In this document: in pieces, positions 33,791-41,806 of the stretch
Position numbering within the stretch: the stretch's first letter is position 1
Layout: each line of letters opens with the position of its first letter
Origin: M3007 sp033764075
GTDB taxonomy: Bacteria > Bacteroidota > Bacteroidia > Chitinophagales > Saprospiraceae
DNA: 64,000 bases
Direction: 5' to 3'
NCBI GenBank assembly: GCA_033764075.1
Contig: JANRJH010000013.1
Span: 160,992 to 224,991, forward strand
Notes under the pieces: model-generated
Told to the model about the DNA's origin: nothing
Seen by the model: the letters and a program-made list of their open reading frames with translations, nothing else
Database searches by the model: none
Translations under genes and position numbers: made by a program

Positions 33791-36459
33791 TATATTCGGA
33801 TGCGATATTGTAAAACAGGTAAAACCGGCAACAGGGTATACTGAATGGCATTGGTGCCCCTGCTGGTTGTCGGGGTGAGGTACAGATAAAAAGGATTTGC
33901 CCTGTTGTACGCGTTGTACACGCCAATTTGTATGAAATGGCTCACCTTTTTCCGGTCAATGGCCATCGATATCGTGGCATCCAACCGGTGATACGCCGGC
34001 AAGCGGTAGCCGTTGACTTCGGTGTACAGGTAAACGTCGCGGGCCGGAGCCGAACCCGGTGTTTCATGCCTGAATTTCACCCCGGTCAGGGTGATGGGAT
34101 AACCCGTAGCAAACACCCAGGATACGTCTGCGCTGAGCAATGGGGTGATTCGCTGACGCACTCCTACGGACAGGTTGTGCCTGCGGTCATATCGGAAAGG
34201 GAATGACCTGCCGGAATTGATCTGTTCAAACTGGCGGTCGGTTTTAGACAGGGTATACGACAGCCGGAGTCCGGTATTGGGCCCGTCATGAGCAAAGGAA
34301 GCTTCCAGTCCATAGCTGTGGCCTGTGCCTTCAGCCACCCGGTCCTCCCAGCCGCTGGCATCCTCCGACCCACCGTTGAGCAGTGCGCTGCCGGTAGAGA
34401 GGAACGTCAGCACCCGCTCAAAGTGTTTGTCGTATGCTTCCAGCGTTGCCCGGTAAGTTCCGTTTTGCCAGCCCAGGCCGGCGGTGAATTGCCCGGCCAA
34501 TTCAGGCTTGACCTTGCCGGTTGAAGGCACCCACAATTCAAACGGCAAACTGATGTTGTAAGAGCCGATCTGGTGGAGATTCTGTGCGTTGCGGTGGTAG
34601 CCGCTCCAGGCGCTCCAGCCCTGCTCGGCACCCACCGTAATGCGCGCTCCGGGGAGCAGATAGTTGTAATGACTGGAGCCCTGGCGAAAAGCCGTGCCGC
34701 GAAGCCCCGCATCCAGACGCCACAGCGGCGCAAATTGCCATTCCGCATCTACATATGCTTCGGCATCCAGGGCCAGCAACCGCTCGTCATTCAATACGGC
34801 ATTGGCCAGTGAGTCCAGACTGGATTCCGAACGCCCGGGTTGCAAATAGTTGACAGACAGTGCGCCGGGTCTGAACTCATGGTGCGTGAACGCCCCACCC
34901 ATCCTAACAAGCAGGTCATTCATCGCGTACCAGGTGAAATCGGATTTGACGGACCAATCGCGCACATCAGACTGGTAAAGTTCTCCGTAATCGTAGAGAA
35001 TCTTGTCGTCTCCGGAATCGGCGTCAAATACCGAACGGAAATTCTGGCTGTTCCGGTAGGTAAACTTGCTGTACCGCAGGACGGTGTTGGAGAACAAGCG
35101 TTGCCCAAACACATGGTTCCAACGCAACGCGGCAATGGTATTGCCCCAGTTGGTGGACAGGCCATACCGGTCGTTCACCACGCCGCCGGATGAAGGGTTC
35201 TGCTGCTGAACGGCGTCAGAGTATTGATCGCCGCCGTGGTAAAAACTGACGTAAACGCGGTCTTTATCGGATAGCAGGTAGTTCCATTTCACGTTCAGGT
35301 CGAAAAACCGATATACGACCTGATCGCCGGAAAATGTAAACAGGTTCTCCTCATCACTGAGCACCGACAACCAGGGTTTGAAATAGGTTGTTCGGCCACT
35401 GACCAGCAATGCGCTCTTATCGCGCACGACCGGCCCTTCCAGGGTCAGCGAAGTAGCAAACAGCCCTGCCGATGCCTCCGCGTGGTTTTCTTTCATGTTG
35501 CCGTCGCGCGTACGCACATCGAGCACCGCCGAGGCGCGTCCGCCGAAACGCGCCGGCGCGTCTCCTTTCCAGAAGCGCGCCTGCCGAACGGTTGACGGGT
35601 TGAAAATGGAAAAAAGACCCAGCGCGTGCCCTGGGTTGTACACCGGCACATCATCCAGCAAAAACAGATTCTGGTCAGCATTGCCGCCTCGAATGTGCAG
35701 GCCGCCCAGACCATCCACACCCGTTTGCACCCCCGGCTCAAATGCCACCAGTCGCAACAGATCCGACTCCCCGCCCGGCATACCCAGGGTGCGCAGTCGG
35801 TCGACCTTCAGCTCCCGTTTTTTGTCCGTCCGGGCAACCGCCTGCTCATCCGGCACGCCGGTTTGGGCAGAAACGACCACCTCCGGTAAAACGGTATTGG
35901 GGGTAAGCAGCACCGTCCAGATGCGATCCTCCACCAGTACCATCTCTATGGTGCGGGATTTGTATCCTGTATACGACACCTTACACGTATATCTTCCCGG
36001 ATGGAGGGCGGCGCTGAAAAACCCGAACTCGTTGCTGACCGCGCCTATCGGATTTTTGCCGGAAAACAACAGGCCAGCTCCGGGGAGCAATTCGCCCGTC
36101 TCTGCATCGCGTACAAAACCGCTCACCTTCAGCCGGTCGTTGCGCGGGCTGATGGCCAGTGTATTGCCAAACTGACGGTAGTCCACCGGGAAACAGGCAG
36201 TCACCCTGTCCACCGCTTGCCGGAAGGGCAGGGAGTCGAAAAAAAAATCCTGTTTGGGACAGTCCTGAAAGGTGTTTTCGCCGAAAACGATGTTCACGCC
36301 GGACGCTCTGCTCAATCGTTGAAGGGCTTCCGAGGGCGTGCACGCCGAGCATTTCAGAGAAACCCTGGGCGTGGTTTCGTCCTGGGCATACAACTGACAT
36401 GCGGCTGCAAGACCGACACCAAGACATAAAAACCTAAAGCGAAAAAAGCACCCCTGCAT
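33790..36459 (-). CDS. TonB-dependent receptor with STN and carboxypeptidase-like N-terminal domains
   Basis: An 889-residue receptor. Signal peptide 1-25; STN (secretin/TonB short N-terminal) domain at about 30-103 with SLKCSACTPSEALQRLSRASGVNIVF; a carboxypeptidase-regulatory-like domain at about 109-190 (VSGFVRDAETGELLPGAGLLF ... GYKSRTIEM); plug from about 220 (GGLHIRGGNADQNLFLLDDVPVYNPGHALG); then the barrel. The STN domain contacts the anti-sigma factor, so this is a signal-transducing receptor. It sits in order sigma, FecR, receptor, DUF4249, all on the minus strand. The ligand cannot be told. Confidence 0.93.
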   Translation of the reverse strand: MQGCFFRFRFLCLGVGLAAACQLYAQDETTPRVSLKCSACTPSEALQRLSRASGVNIVFGENTFQDCPKQDFFFDSLPFRQAVDRVTACFPVDYRQFGNTLAISPRNDRLKVSGFVRDAETGELLPGAGLLFSGKNPIGAVSNEFGFFSAALHPGRYTCKVSYTGYKSRTIEMVLVEDRIWTVLLTPNTVLPEVVVSAQTGVPDEQAVARTDKKRELKVDRLRTLGMPGGESDLLRLVAFEPGVQTGVDGLGGLHIRGGNADQNLFLLDDVPVYNPGHALGLFSIFNPSTVRQARFWKGDAPARFGGRASAVLDVRTRDGNMKENHAEASAGLFATSLTLEGPVVRDKSALLVSGRTTYFKPWLSVLSDEENLFTFSGDQVVYRFFDLNVKWNYLLSDKDRVYVSFYHGGDQYSDAVQQQNPSSGGVVNDRYGLSTNWGNTIAALRWNHVFGQRLFSNTVLRYSKFTYRNSQNFRSVFDADSGDDKILYDYGELYQSDVRDWSVKSDFTWYAMNDLLVRMGGAFTHHEFRPGALSVNYLQPGRSESSLDSLANAVLNDERLLALDAEAYVDAEWQFAPLWRLDAGLRGTAFRQGSSHYNYLLPGARITVGAEQGWSAWSGYHRNAQNLHQIGSYNISLPFELWVPSTGKVKPELAGQFTAGLGWQNGTYRATLEAYDKHFERVLTFLSTGSALLNGGSEDASGWEDRVAEGTGHSYGLEASFAHDGPNTGLRLSYTLSKTDRQFEQINSGRSFPFRYDRRHNLSVGVRQRITPLLSADVSWVFATGYPITLTGVKFRHETPGSAPARDVYLYTEVNGYRLPAYHRLDATISMAIDRKKVSHFIQIGVYNAYNRANPFYLYLTPTTSRGTNAIQYTLLPVLPVLQYRIRI

Positions 36460-36525
36460 GTGAGGTGTAAAGTTACCCGCTTTATCGGGAAAAGTGCAAG
36501 GGTATTTGTCTCTTTTGCGTCCGGT

Positions 36526-37518
36526 TTAACGGCAGGAGCCCCCGGAGAGCTCAAAATGGGTGTCGTCCCGCCTGATTACCCGGCACTTCATGGCGAATGC
36601 CAGCGCATCAAGCTCCGCTTCAACGGGTTGTTGTTGCACCAAAGACGCGGTATAGCGGCAATCACCAAGCGCCGGATTGATCAAACGAATGCTAACGCCG
36701 TAATGGCGTTCAATCTCTGCCACCACATTTTTCAGGGGCATATTGTCGAAGGCGAGCCCTCCGTTGTGCCAGGCAAAATCATTGGCAATACCCGGCTGGT
36801 CGTTGATCAGCTTGCCTTCCCTGACCTGATAAACAGCGCGTTCGCCTGCGGACATAATAATAGCCTGTTGGCCTGGGTTCGGTCGAAAGCGCACCTTGCC
36901 CGATTTTACCCACACGGTTACACGTTCCTCCCCCTCGGCGGCCGAAATGCCGAAAGAAGTACCCAGCACTTCCACCACGCTTCCTCCCTCGATCTCCACA
37001 ACAAACGGTTGATTTTCGTGGCGGGTTACATCAAAAAAAGCTTCTCCCTTCAACCGCACCCGTCGCTCCTGTTCTTCAAACTGCTGCGGATGCGTCAGGG
37101 TAGCCCCGCTGCGGAGCCAAACACGAGACTGGTCCGGCAGGGCATTTTCGAGTACGCCGTTTTCGGCATAGCGGGTTTCCCAGGCGTCCTCCCGGGCATT
37201 GAATAGCCAGATGGCGGAGACAAGGCCTATGAAAACGGCCGCGACACGCAACCATTGACCGGGGGACAACAGCCGGCGTCTACGGGGGCCAATGCCCGCC
37301 TTTTGGCGAACGGCGGCAAACGCAGCATCTGCGTCCACTTCCGGCATCTCGGGCACGTAGGCTGCTGATTCTTCCCAAATGAATTCGAGTACCCTGGCGG
37401 TTTCGGTGGCATCGGGCGACTCTCGCTCCCAGCGGGCAAGCGCGTTGGATTCAGCGTCGGTGAGTTCACCGCGCCATTTTTTTAACAGCAATTGAAAATA
37501 ATCCGTTCTGGATTCCAT
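36526..37518 (-). CDS. FecR-family anti-sigma factor
   Basis: A 330-residue inner-membrane regulator. Residues 1-80 form the cytoplasmic anti-sigma part (FQLLLKKWRGELTDAESNALARW), one membrane helix lies at about 89-106, and the periplasmic FecR domain follows (RYAENGVLENALPDQSRVWLRSGATLTHP, RRVRLKGEAFFDVTRHENQPFVVE). The C-terminal part, FDNMPLKNVVAEIERHYGV, is the DUF4974 domain usual in Bacteroidota. It would hold the adjacent ECF sigma factor inactive until the receptor signals. ATG 37518 was preferred to 37563. Confidence 0.93.
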   Translation of the reverse strand: MESRTDYFQLLLKKWRGELTDAESNALARWERESPDATETARVLEFIWEESAAYVPEMPEVDADAAFAAVRQKAGIGPRRRRLLSPGQWLRVAAVFIGLVSAIWLFNAREDAWETRYAENGVLENALPDQSRVWLRSGATLTHPQQFEEQERRVRLKGEAFFDVTRHENQPFVVEIEGGSVVEVLGTSFGISAAEGEERVTVWVKSGKVRFRPNPGQQAIIMSAGERAVYQVREGKLINDQPGIANDFAWHNGGLAFDNMPLKNVVAEIERHYGVSIRLINPALGDCRYTASLVQQQPVEAELDALAFAMKCRVIRRDDTHFELSGGSCR

Positions 37519-37581
37519 ATGCAGCAGGCCAAAACAGACCTGTATGTTTTTTACCAAAGACAATGCAAGTTCTGCATTCCC

Positions 37582-38172
37582 CTACGACACCACCACACTA
37601 TTTAGCACATAAATGACCATACACGACAAATCCGGTCTGTTTTTCAAGGTTTCGCGCAGGATTCGCAAGGCTTTGGTCATTTGATTTTCGACCGTCTTGA
37701 CCGAAATGCCGAGTGTTCCGGCTATTTCCCGGTTGCTCATTTGTTCAAACCGGCTGAGCGAAAAAACCAAACGACACTTTTCCGGCAGCGCCTGAATGGC
37801 CTTGCGAAGCAATTCCTCCAGAGAGCCCCCACCGGAAACGACAGGTTCGATGGGCATATCCGACGCGTCGGCCCACGCCTGTTCATCGCCGTAAGCAAAT
37901 CGTCGTTGGGATTTCAGGTAGTTGAGCGTTTTATTGATGACCATTCGACGCAAATACGCGCCAACGGAGGTCTGAATATCTAACTCGCCCCTGCGTCGCC
38001 ACAAATCGGCAAAGGCATCCTGTACAAGGTCCTGACACGCATCTGCATCGTGCAAAAGCCTGGCTGCATCCAGCAACAGCGGGCGATGGTGTCGATCGAA
38101 TAGCTGACGCAAGGCTGTTTCGTCGCCGACTTTCAGCCGGGACCAGATTTCCGCCTCGTCGTGATGTTCCAT
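37582..38172 (-). CDS. ECF RNA polymerase sigma factor
   Basis: A 196-residue sigma-70 ECF factor with region 2 (ALRQLFDRHHRPLLLDAARLLHD ... CQDLVQDAFADLWRRR) and region 4 (QALPEKCRLVFSLSRFEQMSNREIAGTLGISVKTVENQMTKALRILRE), the Bacteroidetes FecI-like type. It leads the receptor operon. A promoter with full consensus ends five bases before the ATG, so the mRNA is probably leaderless, and the promoter spacer contains a palindrome. Confidence 0.94.
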   Translation of the reverse strand: MEHHDEAEIWSRLKVGDETALRQLFDRHHRPLLLDAARLLHDADACQDLVQDAFADLWRRRGELDIQTSVGAYLRRMVINKTLNYLKSQRRFAYGDEQAWADASDMPIEPVVSGGGSLEELLRKAIQALPEKCRLVFSLSRFEQMSNREIAGTLGISVKTVENQMTKALRILRETLKNRPDLSCMVIYVLNSVVVS

Positions 38173-38176
38173 GCAG

Positions 38177-38208
38177 CAAACATAATCCGGTAAGACTCAC
38201 CGGGCAAA
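38177..38208 (-). promoter_or_regulatory. full-consensus promoter of the ECF sigma gene with spacer palindrome
   Basis: On the minus strand TTTG (38205-38208), a 20-base spacer and TATGTTTG (38177-38184) match every informative base. The spacer holds the inverted repeat CCGGT-N7-ACCGG (38187-38203), well placed for a repressor. The octamer ends 5 bases before the ATG at 38172. Confidence 0.6.
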
Positions 38209-38220
38209 ATTTATTTTTTG

Positions 38221-38228
38221 CAAACATA
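38221..38228 (-). promoter_or_regulatory. second TATGTTTG element upstream of the ECF sigma gene
   Basis: A second copy of TATGTTTG lies 44 bases upstream of the first; the shared 9-mer GCAAACATA is at 38176-38184 and 38220-38228 on the plus strand. From here the leader would be about 42 bases. No -33 TTTG is seen for it. Confidence 0.35.
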
Positions 38229-38300
38229 GGGGTAGATCATTTGAAAAATGTCTTCTATCTAACAAATACAGCTATCAACCTGAACTAGAAATAATACACA

Positions 38301-38981
38301 ATGACGACGCGCAGTGCTCACCTCAACCTCGACGGCAACCCGCTCTTTGCCGTACTGTCCACCGAAGAACGTGAACTGCTCTGGCAGCACGCCAGTTTGC
38401 TTCACTTCGGACGCCACCAACTCATTTACAAGCCCGGCCAGGCCGCATTGGAAGTGTTCTTTTTGCTCAAAGGAACAGTCAAGGTGGCCGTACACGCCGA
38501 AAAGAAGGACATCATCAAATATGTGGTGCGCCAGGAAAACCTGTTCGGCGAATCCTGCCTGACCGGCGATGCCCAACGGCGCGATTACGCCTACGCCATG
38601 GACCACCAGGTAGAAGTGCTGAAGTTCGACTGCACGGTCATCCTTACGCTGATGATGCGCAACTTTGCCTTCGCCCAGTCCGTGTTGCACTTCCTCGGCG
38701 AACGCCTGCGGTACACGGAAAACAAACTCGAAAAAGTGGTGCTTAAGGACTCCAAGAGCCGCATCGTAGAGTTTCTGCGCCAGATCGGCGCCGAACAAGG
38801 CAAACAGGTGGGGCTGGAAACGCTGGTCAAACACAACATGACCCACCAGGACATTGCCGATATCACCGGTACCAGCCGCCAGATGGTCACGGCCGTGCTC
38901 AATCAACTCAAGCGTGCCAACGTACTGTACTTCAACCGAAAGAAAATTTTGTTTCGGGATTTGGCTTCACTGCCGGCGTAA
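38301..38981 (+). CDS. Crp/Fnr family transcriptional regulator
   Basis: A 226-residue regulator: cyclic-nucleotide-binding-like beta-roll (YKPGQAALEVFFLLKGTVKVAVHAEKKDIIKYVVRQENLFGESCLTGD), long dimer helix, and a C-terminal winged helix (HNMTHQDIADITGTSRQMVTAVLNQLKRANVLYF). It lacks the N-terminal cysteine cluster of Fnr, and the cAMP-contact Arg-Ser of Crp is not present, so the ligand is unknown. It converges on the beta-hydroxylase gene with a 10-base gap and no terminator. Confidence 0.93.
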   Translation: MTTRSAHLNLDGNPLFAVLSTEERELLWQHASLLHFGRHQLIYKPGQAALEVFFLLKGTVKVAVHAEKKDIIKYVVRQENLFGESCLTGDAQRRDYAYAMDHQVEVLKFDCTVILTLMMRNFAFAQSVLHFLGERLRYTENKLEKVVLKDSKSRIVEFLRQIGAEQGKQVGLETLVKHNMTHQDIADITGTSRQMVTAVLNQLKRANVLYFNRKKILFRDLASLPA

Positions 38982-38991
38982 CAAACATGGG

Positions 38992-39738
38992 TCAACGTCG
39001 CTCGGTCACCTTTTCCATCGCCTGTATGCTTTCCTGCACCAGCGGTGACTTGGAGATCATATTGACGATGCGATCGTTCAGCTTTTTGGCAAAGCCGTCC
39101 AATGGGCGGACGAAATCGACGAACAGCACGACACGGGTGCCGTTGCTGTCGTTCCACACTTCGTGTTCGTAAGTGTCGTCGAAGATGAGGCTGTCTCCCT
39201 CGTGCCAATGCCCGATCTCGTTGTGTACGCGAATGCGGATTTTTTCAGGATCGGGAACGATGAGGCCCAGGTGGTAGCGCAACACGCCTGCGTAGGGGCC
39301 ACGGTGGGGCGGAATGTGTTTGCCGGGGGCAAGGATGGAGAAAAAGGCCGTTTTCATGCCCGGAATTTGTTCTACCAGACGCGCTGTTTCGGGGCAGCGG
39401 GCAATGTTGGCTTCTACCTTGTACCCGTAGCCGTAGAGGAAAAAGGTTTTCCATTTACCGGGTTCATTGTCGATTCTGTATTGCCCAGGCGACACATCCA
39501 GAAAATTCGGGATGCTATCCCCGTTCCGCATGACCTCCTCCAGTTCGGCCCTGATTTTTAGCCAGTTGGACTCAATATCCTTCACCCAGGGGAACTGGTC
39601 TTTTGCATAAAACGGATGGTCGCCTACCAGGGACGCCTTTCGGATAATCTGTTCGATGCCCAGATATGAGTACTTGCCGAAGAGCCTGAAGTGAAACCAG
39701 AAATACTTTTTCGCCAGTAATTGAAAAAACTTCTTCAC
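38992..39738 (-). CDS. Aspartyl/asparaginyl beta-hydroxylase family (LpxO-like) dioxygenase
   Basis: A 248-residue Fe(II)/2-oxoglutarate dioxygenase. HIPPHRGPYAGVLRYHLGL provides the first iron-binding histidine (H145) and GDSLIFDDTYEHEVWNDSNGTRVVLFVDFVRP gives the second (H192) and the 2-oxoglutarate-binding Arg (R202). The family includes LpxO, which hydroxylates lipid A acyl chains, and peptide aspartyl hydroxylases. The short hydrophobic, aromatic N-terminus (FFQLLAKKYFWFHFRLF) would suit membrane association and the LpxO option. The role remains open. Confidence 0.88.
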   Translation of the reverse strand: MKKFFQLLAKKYFWFHFRLFGKYSYLGIEQIIRKASLVGDHPFYAKDQFPWVKDIESNWLKIRAELEEVMRNGDSIPNFLDVSPGQYRIDNEPGKWKTFFLYGYGYKVEANIARCPETARLVEQIPGMKTAFFSILAPGKHIPPHRGPYAGVLRYHLGLIVPDPEKIRIRVHNEIGHWHEGDSLIFDDTYEHEVWNDSNGTRVVLFVDFVRPLDGFAKKLNDRIVNMISKSPLVQESIQAMEKVTERR

Positions 39739-39814
39739 GGAATGAGGCAGTGTAATTGGTTTGAAAACGGGGCAAACATACGCCGACGCATTCGTAAGGG
39801 GGACATCATCTTTG

Positions 39815-40843
39815 TTATTCCACCTTCATCATTACCGGGACGGCGTTGTCGGTTTCCACTTCCTTGAAAAACGTGTTCAGGTAGGACATCATGTCGCTGA
39901 CGCTGGCCTTGCGCATGGACTTGAGCATGCAGGCGTCGAACAGGTTGTCTTTGTTCGATTTTAGGTTTACCACGGCTTTTTCGAGCGCTTTGTCGTCAAT
40001 GCCGTTGGCCATCAGGTAGCGGTCGCGCACGTTGCGCAGCCCCGTGTCAGAAGACGGTGTTGCGTACGGAGCGCCCACCAGCCCCGAGAAGTCGAAGTCG
40101 TACGGCACCGCGATGAGTTTTTCGACGCCGGCAACGCGAAGGATCTTGACGTTCCGGAGCATGGAAATGTCCCAGTCGGTGTTGCCAACCAGGTATTCGA
40201 ACATGCTGACCAATGCAGCCTGGTCCATGTCAAGATCGGTCGGATTAACCCCGAATTGTTCCACCTCCTCGGCATTCAGGCGGGCGCATAGCTCTTCCAC
40301 ATCCTCCAGCAACAGGGCGTACATGCTCATTTTGGTCTTGGGGTTGTGGGTGTCGCGCAGGGTCAGGCGGACGAGCCGGGCGCGGAAGGAGTAGGGGCTG
40401 ATGCGTTCGTACATCCGGTAGATGGCGTACTCGCGCAGGATGAGTTCGTCGCCTTCCGGGCCGTCTTTGGTCGGCAACACGAGTTTCATCTCGTTCAGCG
40501 TGTCCAGCCCTTCGGCCGTCAGCACCTTCTTTTTAAATTTGATTTTCAGCGGCGGCACATCCGAGATTTTACGCCTGAATTTTCCGCGAACACGCACCTC
40601 CACGGGGTAGGATTTACCCTGGTCGTCGAGCGTCAGTTGTCCTGCATGGTACTCCTGGTCCCGGCGGTTTTCCATCAGGTAGGTCAGGTCAAGATCAAGG
40701 GTCATTTTAACCCCTTCTACCCGGGTGAGGTATTCAAAAACGGAAGGCGTTGAGTCTGAAGCCTGGGCGGCCGTGGCGTTCACCAACAGCGTCAGGATAA
40801 AAAAAGACAATGCCGGTTTAATGTTTAACAGTGCGGCTTTCAT
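39815..40843 (-). CDS. Exported protein, possibly CotH-like
   Basis: A 342-residue protein with a signal peptide (about 1-25, ending NATAAQA). The core has ISDVPPLKIKFKKK, LKLVLPTKDGPEGDELILREYAIYRMYERISPYSFRARLVRLTLRD, ALVSMFEYLVGNTDWDISMLRNVKIL and a conserved-looking acidic VPYDFDFSGLVGAPYA. The order (nucleic-acid-like 'LRE', then N-T-D-W and Y-D-F-D) recalls the CotH kinase-like fold, but I am not sure. If it is a kinase the YDFDFSG block would be the metal-binding part. It stands alone downstream of a 441-base intergenic stretch. Confidence 0.6.
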   Translation of the reverse strand: MKAALLNIKPALSFFILTLLVNATAAQASDSTPSVFEYLTRVEGVKMTLDLDLTYLMENRRDQEYHAGQLTLDDQGKSYPVEVRVRGKFRRKISDVPPLKIKFKKKVLTAEGLDTLNEMKLVLPTKDGPEGDELILREYAIYRMYERISPYSFRARLVRLTLRDTHNPKTKMSMYALLLEDVEELCARLNAEEVEQFGVNPTDLDMDQAALVSMFEYLVGNTDWDISMLRNVKILRVAGVEKLIAVPYDFDFSGLVGAPYATPSSDTGLRNVRDRYLMANGIDDKALEKAVVNLKSNKDNLFDACMLKSMRKASVSDMMSYLNTFFKEVETDNAVPVMMKVE

Positions 40844-41284
40844 GGTGCAAATTTTTATTTTGCCAAAACGGATCCTTGGAGTTGTTTTACGCAAAAGGAG
40901 CGTTGGTTTATTTTAGTGCAAAAATAAAGCAAAATATAATTCCAAAACAGAGCTAATAACTCTTTTGTTTCAGAATTATTGCAAAGTTAACGTGTTGATG
41001 TCCGGGTGGCGGGGGATTTAAACTGGGGTAACGAACCACGCTTCATGCGCTTCAACAGACAACCTGTTGCGCTTTCGGGTTGCAAATTATGGCTATTGGA
41101 TGACAATACGAAGCACCAATTCGGACAAACGGCGATTTTTGGTACCTGAATGGCAGCAATCGGCCTATGAATGAAATGCCGTTACAATGAACAAAGTATA
41201 CAAAAGTAGAACACTGCCCAGGGAAAGATGCATACGGCCGGCTGATTGGCGGTAGCCGTTGAAAAAAAATTATCGGAAGATCAC
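40844..41284. other. 441-base gap without a convincing gene
   Basis: No open frame here shows protein-like features. Three -7-like elements read toward the CotH-like gene on the minus strand: TATTTTTG at 40919-40926, TAACTTTG at 40982-40989 and TACTTTTG at 41201-41208. Part of it (40920-40985) is very AT-rich. A weak hairpin with arms CAACC/GGTTG lies near 41062-41085. It may hold a long 5' leader or a small RNA, but nothing proves either. Confidence 0.4.
40919..40926 (-). promoter_or_regulatory. candidate -7 element of the CotH-like gene
   Basis: The minus strand reads TATTTTTG about 75 bases before the ATG at 40843, with TTTTG 16 bases further upstream, slightly short of the normal spacing. 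Confidence 0.35.
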
Positions 41285-41668
41285 TCAGGCGGCCTTGATC
41301 AACAGCAGCAACCATCCTGCGATAAAACTCAGGCCCCCCAGCGGGGTTACCGGGCCGGCCCAACCCACGGGAAACGGCAACAATTCGCGTACTGCCAACA
41401 GATAGAGCGAACCGGAAAACAGCAAAATGCCCGTCAGCATGAGCAGTGCGCCCCAACGCCAGGTCTGTACGCCCCCATGTTGTTGCATGTACAAGGCCAG
41501 GGCCAACACGACGACCGTGTGGATGAACTGGTAAAACACCGCTTTTTCCCAAATGCCCATCTGGTAGTCGGTCAAATGGGGTTTCAGACCATGCGCACCA
41601 AAGGCGCCCAGTGTAACTGCCAGGGCGCCGGAGACGGCTGCCAGGCGAAGCAGGAGTGTTTCATTCAT
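41285..41668 (-). CDS. DUF423 membrane protein
   Basis: A 127-residue protein with four hydrophobic segments, matching DUF423 (YgdD-like): AVSGALAVTLGAFGAHGLKP, WEKAVFYQFIHTVVVLALALY, GALLMLTGILLFSGSLYLLA and GPVTPLGGLSFIAGWLLLL. The function is unknown. ATG 41668 gives the family length. The open frame upstream to 42463 is antisense to the next gene and was not used. Confidence 0.92.
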   Translation of the reverse strand: MNETLLLRLAAVSGALAVTLGAFGAHGLKPHLTDYQMGIWEKAVFYQFIHTVVVLALALYMQQHGGVQTWRWGALLMLTGILLFSGSLYLLAVRELLPFPVGWAGPVTPLGGLSFIAGWLLLLIKAA

Positions 41669-41806
41669 GGCAGCAAAGATAAACCAGGAAAGCGCTTCCA
41701 CATACGGTTCAGGCGTACGAACATTTTTTCTGCCATCCGAATTAATTTGAACCCAAAATAAAAAGTTACGGATATTTACCCTGCCCTTATTCAATATGGC
41801 TAAACT

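Noticed and set aside
41062..41085. Weak hairpin CAACC/GGTTG in the 441-base gap as an RNA element
   Set aside because: Only five base pairs with a 13-base or larger loop; not above what chance gives.
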